Origin: Clonostachys chloroleuca
Taxonomy: Eukaryota; Ascomycota; Sordariomycetes; Hypocreales; Bionectriaceae
Length of the DNA stretch: 64,000 nt
Assembly (NCBI GenBank): GCA_037952775.1
Contig: JBANAY010000004.1
Span: 3,348,001-3,412,000 of the forward strand
Reading direction: 5' to 3'
In this document: one piece after another, positions 21,540 through 31,999 of the stretch
Numbering within the stretch: position 1 is the stretch's first letter
Layout: every line of letters begins with the position of its first letter
The notes under the pieces: generated by a model
Told to the model about the DNA's origin: nothing
Database searches by the model: none
The model's input: the letters and a program-made list of their open reading frames with translations, nothing else
Program-made: the position numbers and the translations under genes

Positions 21540-24161
21540 ATGGCGGCCTCGACACTCGGCCATCCAGCACTCCCCATCGAGCTTTGGCTGGCCACTGCAG
21601 CGCACGTCACCGACTTCGCCGACTTGGCTGTTCTGGCGAGGACCTCAAGCCCGCTGCACAACGCAATCATCCCAGTTCTGTACACCCGCGCGTTGTCCTC
21701 ACTGCGAAGCGAGCGGGCGTTGTTCTGGGGAGTGCTCAACGGATTCCCCCGCACAGTTGAAGCGGCTCTCGATGCAGGCATCGACGTGAACTTGACGTGG
21801 CACTCCCTGCTTCGTGCCAACAAGCTCCAACCCGTCTTCTCCAACCCCGAGGGTGTCGATCTGAAGGCCTTCTTAGATGCGGTAGATCGGCGCGGCGCCG
21901 CCAAGCCAGGCGAACCGAAATGGCACTGGTCGGCGTTGCATCTCGCAGCCATGAAGGGCAAGACTGAGATCGTCGAGCTTTTGCTCCAGCGCAATGCCAA
22001 GATGAGCACAGGAAGTTTGGGACTCTGTGATTGCGGAATGCGACCGCGGGCTGTCGGGCAAAGACCCCGTCACTCAGGCGAGGATCGACCTACCCTCTGG
22101 ACTCCGTACCATGTTGCTGTTTGCGCGGGACAAGTCCGTGCGGCAAACCTTCTGATCTCCAATGGAGCCTCTGTTGACATGGAAACTCCCCAGCAGAGTA
22201 TTGACTGGGCTCCAACACATTTGACCGCGCTCCATGTTGCATCCAAGTCTGGCAATGAAGACATGCTAAATTGGCTCTTGAGCAAGGGGCATACTTCGGG
22301 TAGTGTTGAATCCGTCGATCTTCTTGGGCAGACTCCGCTCGTGTATGCATACCTGTACCAGAACTGGAGTTGCTTTGATATCTTGCTTCGAAATGGTGCC
22401 AATAAGAATAAAGTAGTCTCGTTCAATCTCGCTGAAGATCGAGATGACTGGATGAATGACACGATGCTTTACGATGCCATTTCCAGTTTCAGGTTCAAGG
22501 ACGCCTTGCGTCTTATTGAAGCCGGCGTTGATTTAGTGAAACCCGCTGACGAACTGACAGCACCTCCTCTTATCCATTTGCTGTGTAGGAAGCCATGGGA
22601 TGTTATGTTGGTGAACAACCCCAGTAAAGATTCACAGGATGATCTAGTTCGCAGTGGGGAGATTTTGCTTGAAGAGTTTCTCAAACGAGGCCTGAACCCT
22701 AATGGGAGCCATTCCGGATACACCGCACTTAGTCACGCTGCTGGCGCATGCAATATCTTTGCCATTCAATGTTTGCTTCGTGCTGGTGCGCATATCAACG
22801 GCAATCCCGGGGATATGTTCTCGCCGCTGGCCAGGGCGTGCCAGAATCAATGGCGCAGGCCGATGCTGGAGACTGTGCTTTTGCTAATAGAATCGGGAGC
22901 CTCGGTGAATAGGATTGGAGATACAGCCGTGGCTCCCACCTGGGCACTTTCAGGCCGTTATAATAACTCTCCAGAGAAGAAGAAGGTATTGGAGTTGTTA
23001 CTAGATCACGGTGCGCGCATATCTCGTGGCACGTCTTCCGGACAACGTTCGTTCGTCACTCCTCTCGAGGAATCATTACAAATGGGGGATATGGAAACCT
23101 TCGAGAACCTGCTGTCGCGATGCAAGCCCGAGGAGATTGGCGATGATGATATTGTAGGCTTTTGGAGTGCCATCCCCTCTGGTGGAGATGCCCATCGTTA
23201 CAGACGTGTTCTCGACTTGGACACAAATCGCGCCATTGTTCGAGATATGCCGCTGGCATTAACCACTTTGCTTCATCAAAGGCCAATACCAAAGGACCTC
23301 GTAGTGAGGCTACTGGAAATGGGGGCAAATCCCAATACCACATTCGGTATGTCGAATCTTGTCAGCGCCATAATGAGCCAGGAAAATACAAGTGCTATTG
23401 TTAAAACGCTGCTGGCGCATGGAGCAAACCCGAATACGAAATGGGATTCCGCTACACCGCTCACCTACGTACTAAGGCACTGCAAGCAGTCATTGGAAGC
23501 AAGATTGAGCCATGTGGAATGCCTTCTGGATGCGGGTGTCTCGATCTACGAACGACTGAACCGCTCACCTTCTATGGGGTTTCTCTCTCAAGGCGCGCCG
23601 GCGACTCACCTCGGCCTTGCCATCCAAAACTTGAACGAGAGCGAGAGCCCGGTACTTACGCAACTCATGCTGGAGCGACAGCCCTTCCGTGATCATCCAC
23701 AGATCCGGCCTTACGAATACATTTACCAAGCCTTTGGACTTGGTAATGCCATAGCACTCAAAGCTATCATCCGAAATTGCGATGACGCGAAATCTCTGAT
23801 CCGTGAAAATGCGCATGAACTCATACATAATCTGCTTGACTTGCTCTGTGTTTCTCAAACCAATCACGAGGACATGATGACAACGGTTGACTGTTTGCGT
23901 ATCCTCTTTGAGGAAAGCGAGCTGGATCTGCTCTTGAATGCCCCGGAGTGTTCAAGAGATAAACGCACCGCTAGAGAGAAATTATTGAGTGCTATGAGTC
24001 TTGACGGCATATGGGGTGGTCATAAGGAAATGGGCATGTGCTTCATTGCTAGGGTCCGGTTTTCGGAAGAGGACACCAGGCCCAAATTTAGGGAACTTGA
24101 AGAGTTGGTAAATGATTCTGCGTCATTCTCTGTAGCAGAGAAGCGTTCTAGGGATCAATGA
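21540..24161 (+). CDS. F-box-like ankyrin repeat protein
   Basis: Intronless gene for 873 aa. The start is the ATG at 21540 in good context (ATCACCATGG). Residues about 8-55 (HPALPIELWLATAAHVTDFADLAVLARTSS) look like an F-box, a common N-terminal partner of fungal ankyrin arrays. At least eight ankyrin units follow. The clear ones begin WSALHLAAMKGK, TPYHVAVCAGQ, TALHVASKSGN, TPLVYAYLYQN, YTALSHAAGAC and FSPLARACQNQ, with later ones around LLDHGARIS and LLAHGANPN. The C-terminal about 200 residues are helical without clear repeats. Likely role: adaptor that presents bound proteins to an SCF ubiquitin ligase, but no partner can be read from sequence. Such genes are expanded and fast-evolving in this fungal group. 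Confidence 0.88.
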   Translation: MAASTLGHPALPIELWLATAAHVTDFADLAVLARTSSPLHNAIIPVLYTRALSSLRSERALFWGVLNGFPRTVEAALDAGIDVNLTWHSLLRANKLQPVFSNPEGVDLKAFLDAVDRRGAAKPGEPKWHWSALHLAAMKGKTEIVELLLQRNAKMSTGSLGLCDCGMRPRAVGQRPRHSGEDRPTLWTPYHVAVCAGQVRAANLLISNGASVDMETPQQSIDWAPTHLTALHVASKSGNEDMLNWLLSKGHTSGSVESVDLLGQTPLVYAYLYQNWSCFDILLRNGANKNKVVSFNLAEDRDDWMNDTMLYDAISSFRFKDALRLIEAGVDLVKPADELTAPPLIHLLCRKPWDVMLVNNPSKDSQDDLVRSGEILLEEFLKRGLNPNGSHSGYTALSHAAGACNIFAIQCLLRAGAHINGNPGDMFSPLARACQNQWRRPMLETVLLLIESGASVNRIGDTAVAPTWALSGRYNNSPEKKKVLELLLDHGARISRGTSSGQRSFVTPLEESLQMGDMETFENLLSRCKPEEIGDDDIVGFWSAIPSGGDAHRYRRVLDLDTNRAIVRDMPLALTTLLHQRPIPKDLVVRLLEMGANPNTTFGMSNLVSAIMSQENTSAIVKTLLAHGANPNTKWDSATPLTYVLRHCKQSLEARLSHVECLLDAGVSIYERLNRSPSMGFLSQGAPATHLGLAIQNLNESESPVLTQLMLERQPFRDHPQIRPYEYIYQAFGLGNAIALKAIIRNCDDAKSLIRENAHELIHNLLDLLCVSQTNHEDMMTTVDCLRILFEESELDLLLNAPECSRDKRTAREKLLSAMSLDGIWGGHKEMGMCFIARVRFSEEDTRPKFRELEELVNDSASFSVAEKRSRDQ

Positions 24162-24569
24162 GCACACGTACAAAGTAGGGTCAAGAAGAACTTCATGGCA
24201 CGTTGGAACTGTGGATCAAAGGGACTTAGATAGCTTAGCATAGAATACATACTAAATTCAAATAACCTCCATAATCCCAATGATGATGTGCCTGCGTTCA
24301 TTCTGAAATTTGAGAGAGGAAGAATTGGAAAGACATGTCTGTATCTTGAAATCCTGTTGGGCCCGGGCAGCTGAAAAGGGGAGCTGCGAGGTAACAAAGA
24401 ACAGAAAAGAGGTCACAGGGTCCCATGACCATCACTAGTGACGAATGAAATATCGGTGCCCTACAGATGTATTGTAATACTGTATTCTAGACGCTTATGA
24501 GTTTTACAATATGTAAGGCAGAAAGAACTGAGAATAGATGTGACCGAGTGGAGAACAGTATATGTACAC
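24162..24569. other. convergent intergenic region
   Basis: It separates the stops of the ankyrin gene (plus) and the amino acid permease (minus), so it should contain both 3' ends. No gene is seen. Confidence 0.5.
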
Positions 24570-26586
24570 TTAGAAGAGAAAGTAGATGAGACGCTTCCAG
24601 GCGGGATAAGAGGCAATCAATGCCTTCTCTTCGCGGATCGCTTCCCAGTCATGCTCACGACGTCCAGTGTCGATGTCAATGTCGTCCAACTTCAGCCAAC
24701 CTTCCCTCTTCCAAAGATAGCCAATAGCCCACAGCGCCAGCATGATAGGGAAGCCAAGATAGGACTTGAAAAAGTCCTCGGCTGTACCGACTCCAGACTC
24801 CCCTGGAGGCGCAGCGATGGCAGTATAGAACTGTTTGACCTGCGGTTAGCAATATTCTGTATAACATGGGAAGAAACCATAAAACATACCTGAGCAATCA
24901 GAATGAGGATGATGAAGAACAACCCGAGCCAAGATCCCCAAACTCCTCCAATAGCCTTGAAAGGGATCTCATCCACTGAGTGGCCGTGATGTTTCCAAGC
25001 GGCGCGGAATCGAATATGAGCAAGACAGATGGAGCCCCACGAGAACAGTGTAGCCAGACCGGAGAGGGCTTGAAGCCACTCGAAAATGACATCACCGCTT
25101 GCCGTCAAGTTGAGGTAGGCCAGGAAGCCGAAGGCAATGATGAGACCGACCGATGGGAGCGGTCGTCCAGCGCGATCGATGTACGTGAAGATCTTGAGGC
25201 CGTATCCCTGTTGGCTGACAGCAGTGACGGTTCGTGATCCGCCGTAGACGGAGGCAATGCCGATGGAGAGAACCGATGAGAGAATCACCACGTTCATGTA
25301 GTGATCAAAGCCATTGAGCCCAGCATACTTGGCGACGAGAACGAACGGCGATGCCTTGGAGCTGTTGGAGCTGGAAGAAAGCAACGCGTCGTCGTTGGGA
25401 TCAATCAAAAGACCGATGAAAAAGAGGCCGATGATGTAGAAGAGTGAGATTCGCCAGAAAACCTGCTTGATCGCGCCGGGTACCGACTTTGCTGGATTCC
25501 GCGACTCGGCGGCGGCGAGACCGACAAGCTCCGTGCCGGCAAATGAGAAGGCCGCGGTGACAAAGACGGAACAGAAACCCTTGAAGCCATTCTTGAAAAC
25601 ATCGGGACCGCTCCAGTTTCGGGTACCCCAGTATTCGCTGTACCGGCCGTTAGAAGGACCGCCGCCGCAGACGAGGACGAGCGCGACGATGATGAAGATT
25701 GAGGTCGACGCGAGCTTGAACGAGGCAGCCCAGAATTCCTCCTCAGCATAACCAATACTACCAAAAATATTGAGAATGACGATAGCGACGAGGAAAACTG
25801 TGATCCACACGCCAGGGGAGGTGTTTTCATCCCAGTACGAGATCGTGACAGCTGAGTACCTAATTAGAAACTGACGAGATAATCAAGAACGAACATGACG
25901 TCTCCTCACCGCACACAGTCAATTCCAGAGGCAGGGTGACAGCCCACTGGAAAGCATAGTTCCAGGCCATGGCAAAACCAAATGAAGGGTCGACGAAACG
26001 GGATGAGTAGGCGTAGAAGCCGCCGGAAACGGGGTACATGACGGCAAGCTCGCCAAGGGCGTAGACTGCCGACGCATGTTGTTAGTCTGCCATTCCGGAT
26101 GCAGTGATACCAGGGCGACGATGGGAGATCATAGCACAGTATTTGCCATATCACGTACCGACGTTGAACACCATGATACTGATGATCAGGAAGTCGACAA
26201 AGAGGGAGCCGGGGCCCTGGTTCGTGTTAGCGAACGAAGTCTGCGACATGGTCTCATAGTGACACATAACATACACCCTTGCTGAGCGCACTGCCAGATC
26301 CGACGTAAAATCCTGCACCAATGGAACCGCCAATGGCAATCATGTTGAGATGCCTGGGCGACATCTTGCGGTCCAGCTCGACGAGTCCATAGCCGTAGTG
26401 CTTCTTGGTGAAGGACTCGGCGTTGAGGCCCGTCCGGGTCATGAAGCTCTCCTGCTCGAACGCGTAGCCGGCTCCATCACTCTGGGCTCCAATCGAAGGC
26501 GGCTTGGCCTTCTCCTCGTCGTGGGTTTTGGGAACGGCCTGCTTCTCGCTCGCATCGGCCGACGATATCGGCAGATCTGGATTCAT
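24570..26586 (-). CDS. general amino acid permease, Gap1-like (APC/YAT family)
   Basis: Plasma-membrane amino acid/proton symporter of 585 aa. Model complement(join(24570..24839,24890..25851,25910..26065,26159..26216,26275..26586)); all four introns fit the frame. The cytoplasmic N-terminus of about 75 residues is followed by [19 protein letters not shown], the substrate-binding TM1 motif of yeast amino acid permeases. Next come [24 protein letters not shown] and the TM6 region [20 protein letters not shown]. Twelve membrane segments are expected. The C-terminus ([12 protein letters not shown]) corresponds to the regulated cytoplasmic tail of Gap1-type proteins. In exon 4 the CAG acceptor at 25852, not the earlier TTAG, keeps the frame (TVCAVTISYW). 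Several GATA-type sites in the upstream region fit nitrogen control, which is usual for this family. Confidence 0.95.
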
Positions 26587-29273
26587 GGCGGCGGCGAGGC
26601 GTGTCGATTCAGGGAAACACAATACCACCGGGGCAGCAGACAAGGAGCGAACAAAGCTGGTTTTACTTATCGGGACGGCACACGGTCTAAAGCAAAACAA
26701 TTTTCAAGCTCGGATGGCCTTGATTTCCCCATCCGGCTCGACTCAGGCTGTGGGCACCATGGCAGTATTAATAACATAAATGCCTTAGCCTGCGCCCTTC
26801 ATGATCCAGGACCGGTTCCCAGGGAGTTTTACGTAAATGGCTCCGTGGGGAAATAACGCGGTCATGGTCCATCCCAGCAATGGATGAATCGTATTTGCAA
26901 CTGCGCGGCGACTAGAGGCATTTTCATTTTTCACCGTCATCTCCACCAGGGCCGAGCAGAAGCATCCACTTTCAGCCGTCCAAACCCGCTCGGCAGAGGC
27001 CAGCAAGGCAAAGACTGGATCGCCTAGAGGTAGCAGAGGTGTGTGGTTCCTGGCAGCACTGAGTCAGGCCTTTGTGCGCTGTGTAAAGGTGCGTCGACAA
27101 CGAGCAGCCTCGCCGAAAACCCGCGCCATCACCACATTACCCACAGATCGAGCTATCACGCGCTCCATAATGAGTCCACAGGGAGGGCACGGACGGGGGG
27201 CGAAAGGATGATTTTGCCATTGCTGCATTGGCTCCTGGTGAATCGATTAGACATTCTGATTATTCCCGATTTCTGAGCGTTTTCATCCAGATAAGCTCGC
27301 CCCGGAAAAAAAATTTAATTTACAAATGGCACGCCATTTCCGGCTGTCTCACCTTCAATCTCACGGCCCGTCTCTGCCTGATGCCGAGAAGAGTCACGGC
27401 AGGTGTTTGAGCCAAGAGAAAATCATCAGACAACGGGATCGTCGGGCGGATCAGTCGTTAGCATGATTATGCTGCATGGTTGGTCCTCTTGCCAGTTTTG
27501 GTCGTCATTATCAAGCCGCCTAATCTGTCCATTTGCTGACATTCCATTTGATACCATTGATACCACATCTCATTGTGACTTTCACATGCAACAATGTACG
27601 CAATTGTCCATTTACCCTACCCAACTTATATAAACCTTTGCCGAGAGTAAGGTACTGAATGATTATGAAGTGCTTATTCTGCAAAATTTAATGCTAGGCT
27701 CATGTGAAGTAGAGCTCTCACTTGCTTAGCACGCGTACCCAGCAAGAGAGTTGGATCGGAACATCAGGAACTGAAACTGTGACGCATGATAGGCTGCATA
27801 CCCAATCGCATTTGATGAACACATCTACACATGGTTTACTTACCTAGCACCGCCGTTTCAGTCAATAACATGACTACTACCCCGACTTCAAGATATGCCC
27901 CGTCTGGGGGAGCGTGTTATGCTTATCTTCTTTGACTAATGGAAAACAAGGAGTCGTAGTTCATAATACGTAAAAATTGTCAACTAGATTGATAGCCGAG
28001 AAGATGTCCCATGTTATGAAAAATACAATGCTTGTCCGAGTTCTGGGGCGAAGACGGAGTGTGTATTTGCAAACCTCGTCGACCCACAACTTGTACGTAA
28101 TAGTTTTGCTCCAGCAGATGACTCTTGCCGACGTATCCAGCAAGCAACGCAGCGTTGGAGTGCAATCCCAGCATACGGATTAGCATGATTCGGGTGGGAT
28201 GATGTGAGCTTTCAAATGTTATGATGGCTGTAGATGTCGTCGGAATCTCTTGCACCAAGAGTTGGCCCCTATTCGTCACACTATTCCGAAGTGAGCAAGT
28301 AAACGACAATAAACCCACTCTGCCTATCTTAGACATGTGTCATAAGATGCGTAGCCTGTAGACCCTCCCCCGCAAGGTCCACGCGGATTCGATTGTCGAC
28401 GTGCTTTGTAGCCCTCCGCAGGCCTCTGCATCTCCAGACTCCCCGCACCCCAGGCTCAATAGACGATGGAGGGAGTTTCAATTTGTCACAGTTATTTCCT
28501 CTTTGAGTTGTAGATTCGATCTTCTAGTTGCCACGAGCCCGGAGCTCCGAGCTCTTGTGGCTTGGCGAGAACTTTGGGTCCTCCGTTTGTGTTGTTGGAG
28601 CCAGATATACGAAACATTGCGTCAGAACCAGTAATAAGTAATTATATGTACTATATCTAAATGAGAAAGTAAACCACAGTTTCTAATTTTGGAAAAATCT
28701 TCGCCCTTCTGTTTTATTGTTGAGCCTTTCACGTTATTAGAAATAGAGTCTCCCTCTTCAAAGAGGGGGTAAGACTTGAGTGAGCACACCCAAATCAACC
28801 GGCAGCACCTCGAATTCTCTCGGAGGGAGAAGTTTCACATGGATAAAAGATATTCTCCTTGAACATAGCTTCTGAAGAAAATGAGAGACCATATTCACAC
28901 AGACCCAACATAGTCTCACATATCCGAATTTCCGAGGTGATGGAGATCCGCACTCGACATGAGCAGCTGAAATTCCAGGGCCTTATGGAGAAGTCTGTGG
29001 AGGAACTTCAGGGGGAAGTGAGTTTCAATGGATTAGTTTTACTATAGCAAGGCGGCGGCTGATTAGTGCCCAATCATGAAGGCCACTGGTCCTCGTTGAT
29101 CAATGCCACCTACGACGCGTTAACTAAGAGTGTGACAAGGGGTCCAGTGTGACAAGGGAACAGCTTTTGCCTTGAATAGCCGACTATTTCTCCACACTTA
29201 ATGATCAGACAATTTCAAATCAAGCTTGCGTTTACTAGGATATATCGATGAGAGCTGACTGACTCGTAGGAGC
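26587..29273. other. 2.7 kb intergenic region upstream of the permease
   Basis: It contains the permease promoter at its left end and the 3' flank of the GH127 gene at its right end. Only short unrecognised frames occur (27043-27276, 28401-28634, 28859-29047). Confidence 0.5.
26667..27512. promoter_or_regulatory. candidate GATA (AreA-type) sites upstream of the amino acid permease
   Basis: HGATAA cores are found on the minus strand at 26667-26671 (CGATAA) and 27508-27512 (TGATAA) and on the plus strand at 27290-27294 (AGATAA). AreA-type factors bind HGATAR in nitrogen-regulated promoters. Such short sites occur often by chance; only the fit with the gene's function makes them worth noting. 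Confidence 0.3.
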
Positions 29274-31373
29274 TCAGCCCGTATAACCTCGCTCGGGGAA
29301 GACGGTACCAATAACACTGCCCCCATTAACCAAGCCAACGCGCATTTGACCCCGGCCCCCACGATTACTTCTAAAGTAGTATGGGACAAATGTCAAGTCT
29401 CTGTCAACTGAAGAGCGAGCCCCTCCTCCACAATTGGGCACTGATCGAGTCCACCCATTGCTATGTAGCGCAATATACGACTCTCCTGTTTCCGTGTCTT
29501 CTTTTCTTTCTTCGGTAATGCGTGAATCCGTGGTAATCGTTATATCCTTGAAGTGATTTGTCTCCCAGTCATTGTCTATATCCTCGACACAGTACACAAT
29601 GGGCCCACGAGCCAGTGCCAAGACGTGTTGCATGCTGTAGGGGTGCGGGGAGAGGTAACGAGGAGCAAAGTTCTTGATCTCGAGAGAGAATTCGGGGTTT
29701 TTGGATGTATAAACAGGCGGAAGAATCAAGTAGCCTTTCTCGATCTTCAAGCTCGTTGGCTCTGGGGCCTCAGGGCTGATCTCGTAGCTACCTTGAGCCC
29801 AAGCAGGCACTCTCAACCGAAGGGTCGTGTCCACGGGTTTGGTAGAGGAGAGCCGGAACCGGATCTTCCCTTCCCATGGCCAATTCGACTCCTGATGGAG
29901 ATTAACCGAGTTCTCATCCCCAACTGCGAAGCTCACCTGAGAGCTCGAGTAGAGATGGACATTAACATAGGCGCCTCCGTCACCTGGGCCATAATCCCAC
30001 AGATAGCCCCCAATGCTTCCGTACAGCCTCGTCAGGTTAGGTGGGCAACAGGCGCACCAGAACCAGTCGCTCCTCTCGCTTTTGTCTTTGTCCGAGCTAG
30101 CCAGCTGGTTCACATAGGTAAACTTGGTACCATCGGTGCTCATCGATGTCATAACGTTGTTGTACAGGCAAAGCTCCAGGATGTCGCCATAGTGCCCATC
30201 AAGATCGACGTGTAGCATTCTCTCTGCGAGCATCATGACAGCGATGGATGCACAGGTTTCAGCGTAGCATCCTCCCTCATCTGTTCCTTGAGGGAGAAAA
30301 TAATCGATCCCAAACCCCTCCCATTGTTTGATTGCGCCAATTCCTCCGGTGACATACATTCTCTTGTCTACCATATTGTTCCAGAGCTGGTCCAGGGCGT
30401 TTGTCCAGCTTTTGCGAGCTTCTTCGCCTAGTGGCTTATCACCTGAATCTGAGAGGCAGACGAGATCCGCGACGGCCGTGAGAAGGTACATGGCTCTGAC
30501 ACTGTGCCCTTCCACGGTGGTCTGCTCTGTGATGGGAAGATGAGCCTGGCAGTTCCAATAAGTCCGATTCGTGGGAAAGGCATCTGGTCTCATCCAGCGA
30601 CTTTCACCTCGCTGCTCTGTCTCCCAGTCATAATAATGTTTGCCATCCTGTCCCTCGGGGTTACCGCGCTCGGTCAGAAAATAATGGGCTAGTTCATATG
30701 CCTCAGAACTCCCGGTAACGGTCGCATACCGAAGGAGGGCAAGCTCGATCTCTGGATGGCCAGGATACCCCCTCACCTGACCATCTGCGGTTCCAAAACG
30801 CTTCCGGATGAGTGAGATATATTTCTCTACTGGTGCTTTGAGCTGTTCATTCTTGTAGTAGAGGTAATGAGCAACGGCTGCTTCAATAAGATGGCCCGCA
30901 TTGTATCTGAAAAACAGAATGTCAAAATTCCGCGTGTATATCTTCTCTGGGGTAGTCAATTGAACTCACAGCTCGTGCATGTCACGCAGATTTGACCACC
31001 TCTTGGTAGGCTCAACAACAGTATAATGGACATTCAAGTATCCATCCTCTTGCTGAGCACCCCTGATCATTTCCACAAGCTCTTGAACAGCGGCATCAAG
31101 ACCAGCATCATAGTTTTCCGAAAGGAAATAGCAGGCGCCTTCAATCCATTTGGCCACGTCGCTATCCCAGAAGAGATGGAATGGCACCGGCCACATGGAC
31201 TTGTCATCATAAATAGGATGCCATTTGAGCTTAAAGCAGTCGTACCGTCCGGTGGACTTTAGCTGGTCAAGCTGTGTTTGAAGCGTCTTGCTCGACACTG
31301 TCGCTCTACGAGCAGACAGAAGAGTCTTTCCGGTAAAGGTCGTGTCCTTGAAAGTAACCTGCGGGTGTGACAT
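29274..31373 (-). CDS. GH127 beta-L-arabinofuranosidase-like glycoside hydrolase (DUF1680)
   Basis: Retaining exo-glycosidase expected to release L-arabinofuranose from beta-linked oligosaccharides. 678 aa, model complement(join(29274..30906,30970..31373)). No signal peptide is seen, so it is probably cytosolic. The start is MSHPQVTFKD (31373), which matches the family N-terminus; splicing GTGAGT..TTTCAG creates MHELYNAGHLIEAA, a hallmark of the (alpha/alpha)6 barrel. In the characterised enzyme HypBA1 a zinc ion is held by Glu338, Cys340, Cys417 and Cys418, with Cys417 as nucleophile. The equivalents here are Glu351 and Cys353 (AETCAS) and Cys421 and Cys422 (CACCPPN), so the active site appears intact. 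The C-terminal beta-sandwich follows (WPWEGKIRF, LRLRVPAWA). It sits beside a regulator, a sugar transporter and a secreted glycosidase. Confidence 0.93.
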
Positions 31374-31999
31374 TTTGAGCGTATTAGTGTATACCTGCTC
31401 AGCCTCTAGCAATTAGAGTCTTGGATTGTCCAGTCACTAATATTGCAGGGATCGTAGAGTGTATGAATGTAGGTGTTGAAGGATTGGTCGCGGTTAATTT
31501 GTGTTCTGGTTCTGGTCTATGTCGCTTCGAACTTATCCCGAGTCACGGAAAACTCGGTACCAATAGTTGCGAACTCAACAAATTGGACCAGGTGCTGGCC
31601 TTTTGACATTCGTTTGGTGGGAGTATTGTTAAGCGACATCAGGGATGCATCGTCCGTCCCGAAGCGATGATTGGTTCTCCCACCGGAAATCCACATATAG
31701 GGAGATCCCATCCTCATCCCGCACGTTATCCTACCTCGTAATCCGACAACCTCCGTCTCAGTAGATTGGTGGAACAGTCCCAGAACTCGATGCGGTCCTA
31801 GACTCGGATCATTATCTCCAGCGGTGGCGAGACGGCATATCATCCACACCGAAGCGCCAACCTCCCACCGGATTATTGGTCGTCGAGACACGCTTTGGTT
31901 TCACTTCTCGCGAGATATGGCGAAATTACATATTGGAGATTTTATTATTAAGATAGATTCTGTATTGCTGCTACTCTAGATATATTTCAGTAAATGCTC
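31374..31999. other. intergenic region
   Basis: It lies between the regulator stop (32000) and the GH127 start (31373), both on the minus strand, and therefore contains the GH127 promoter. No other feature is seen. Confidence 0.5.
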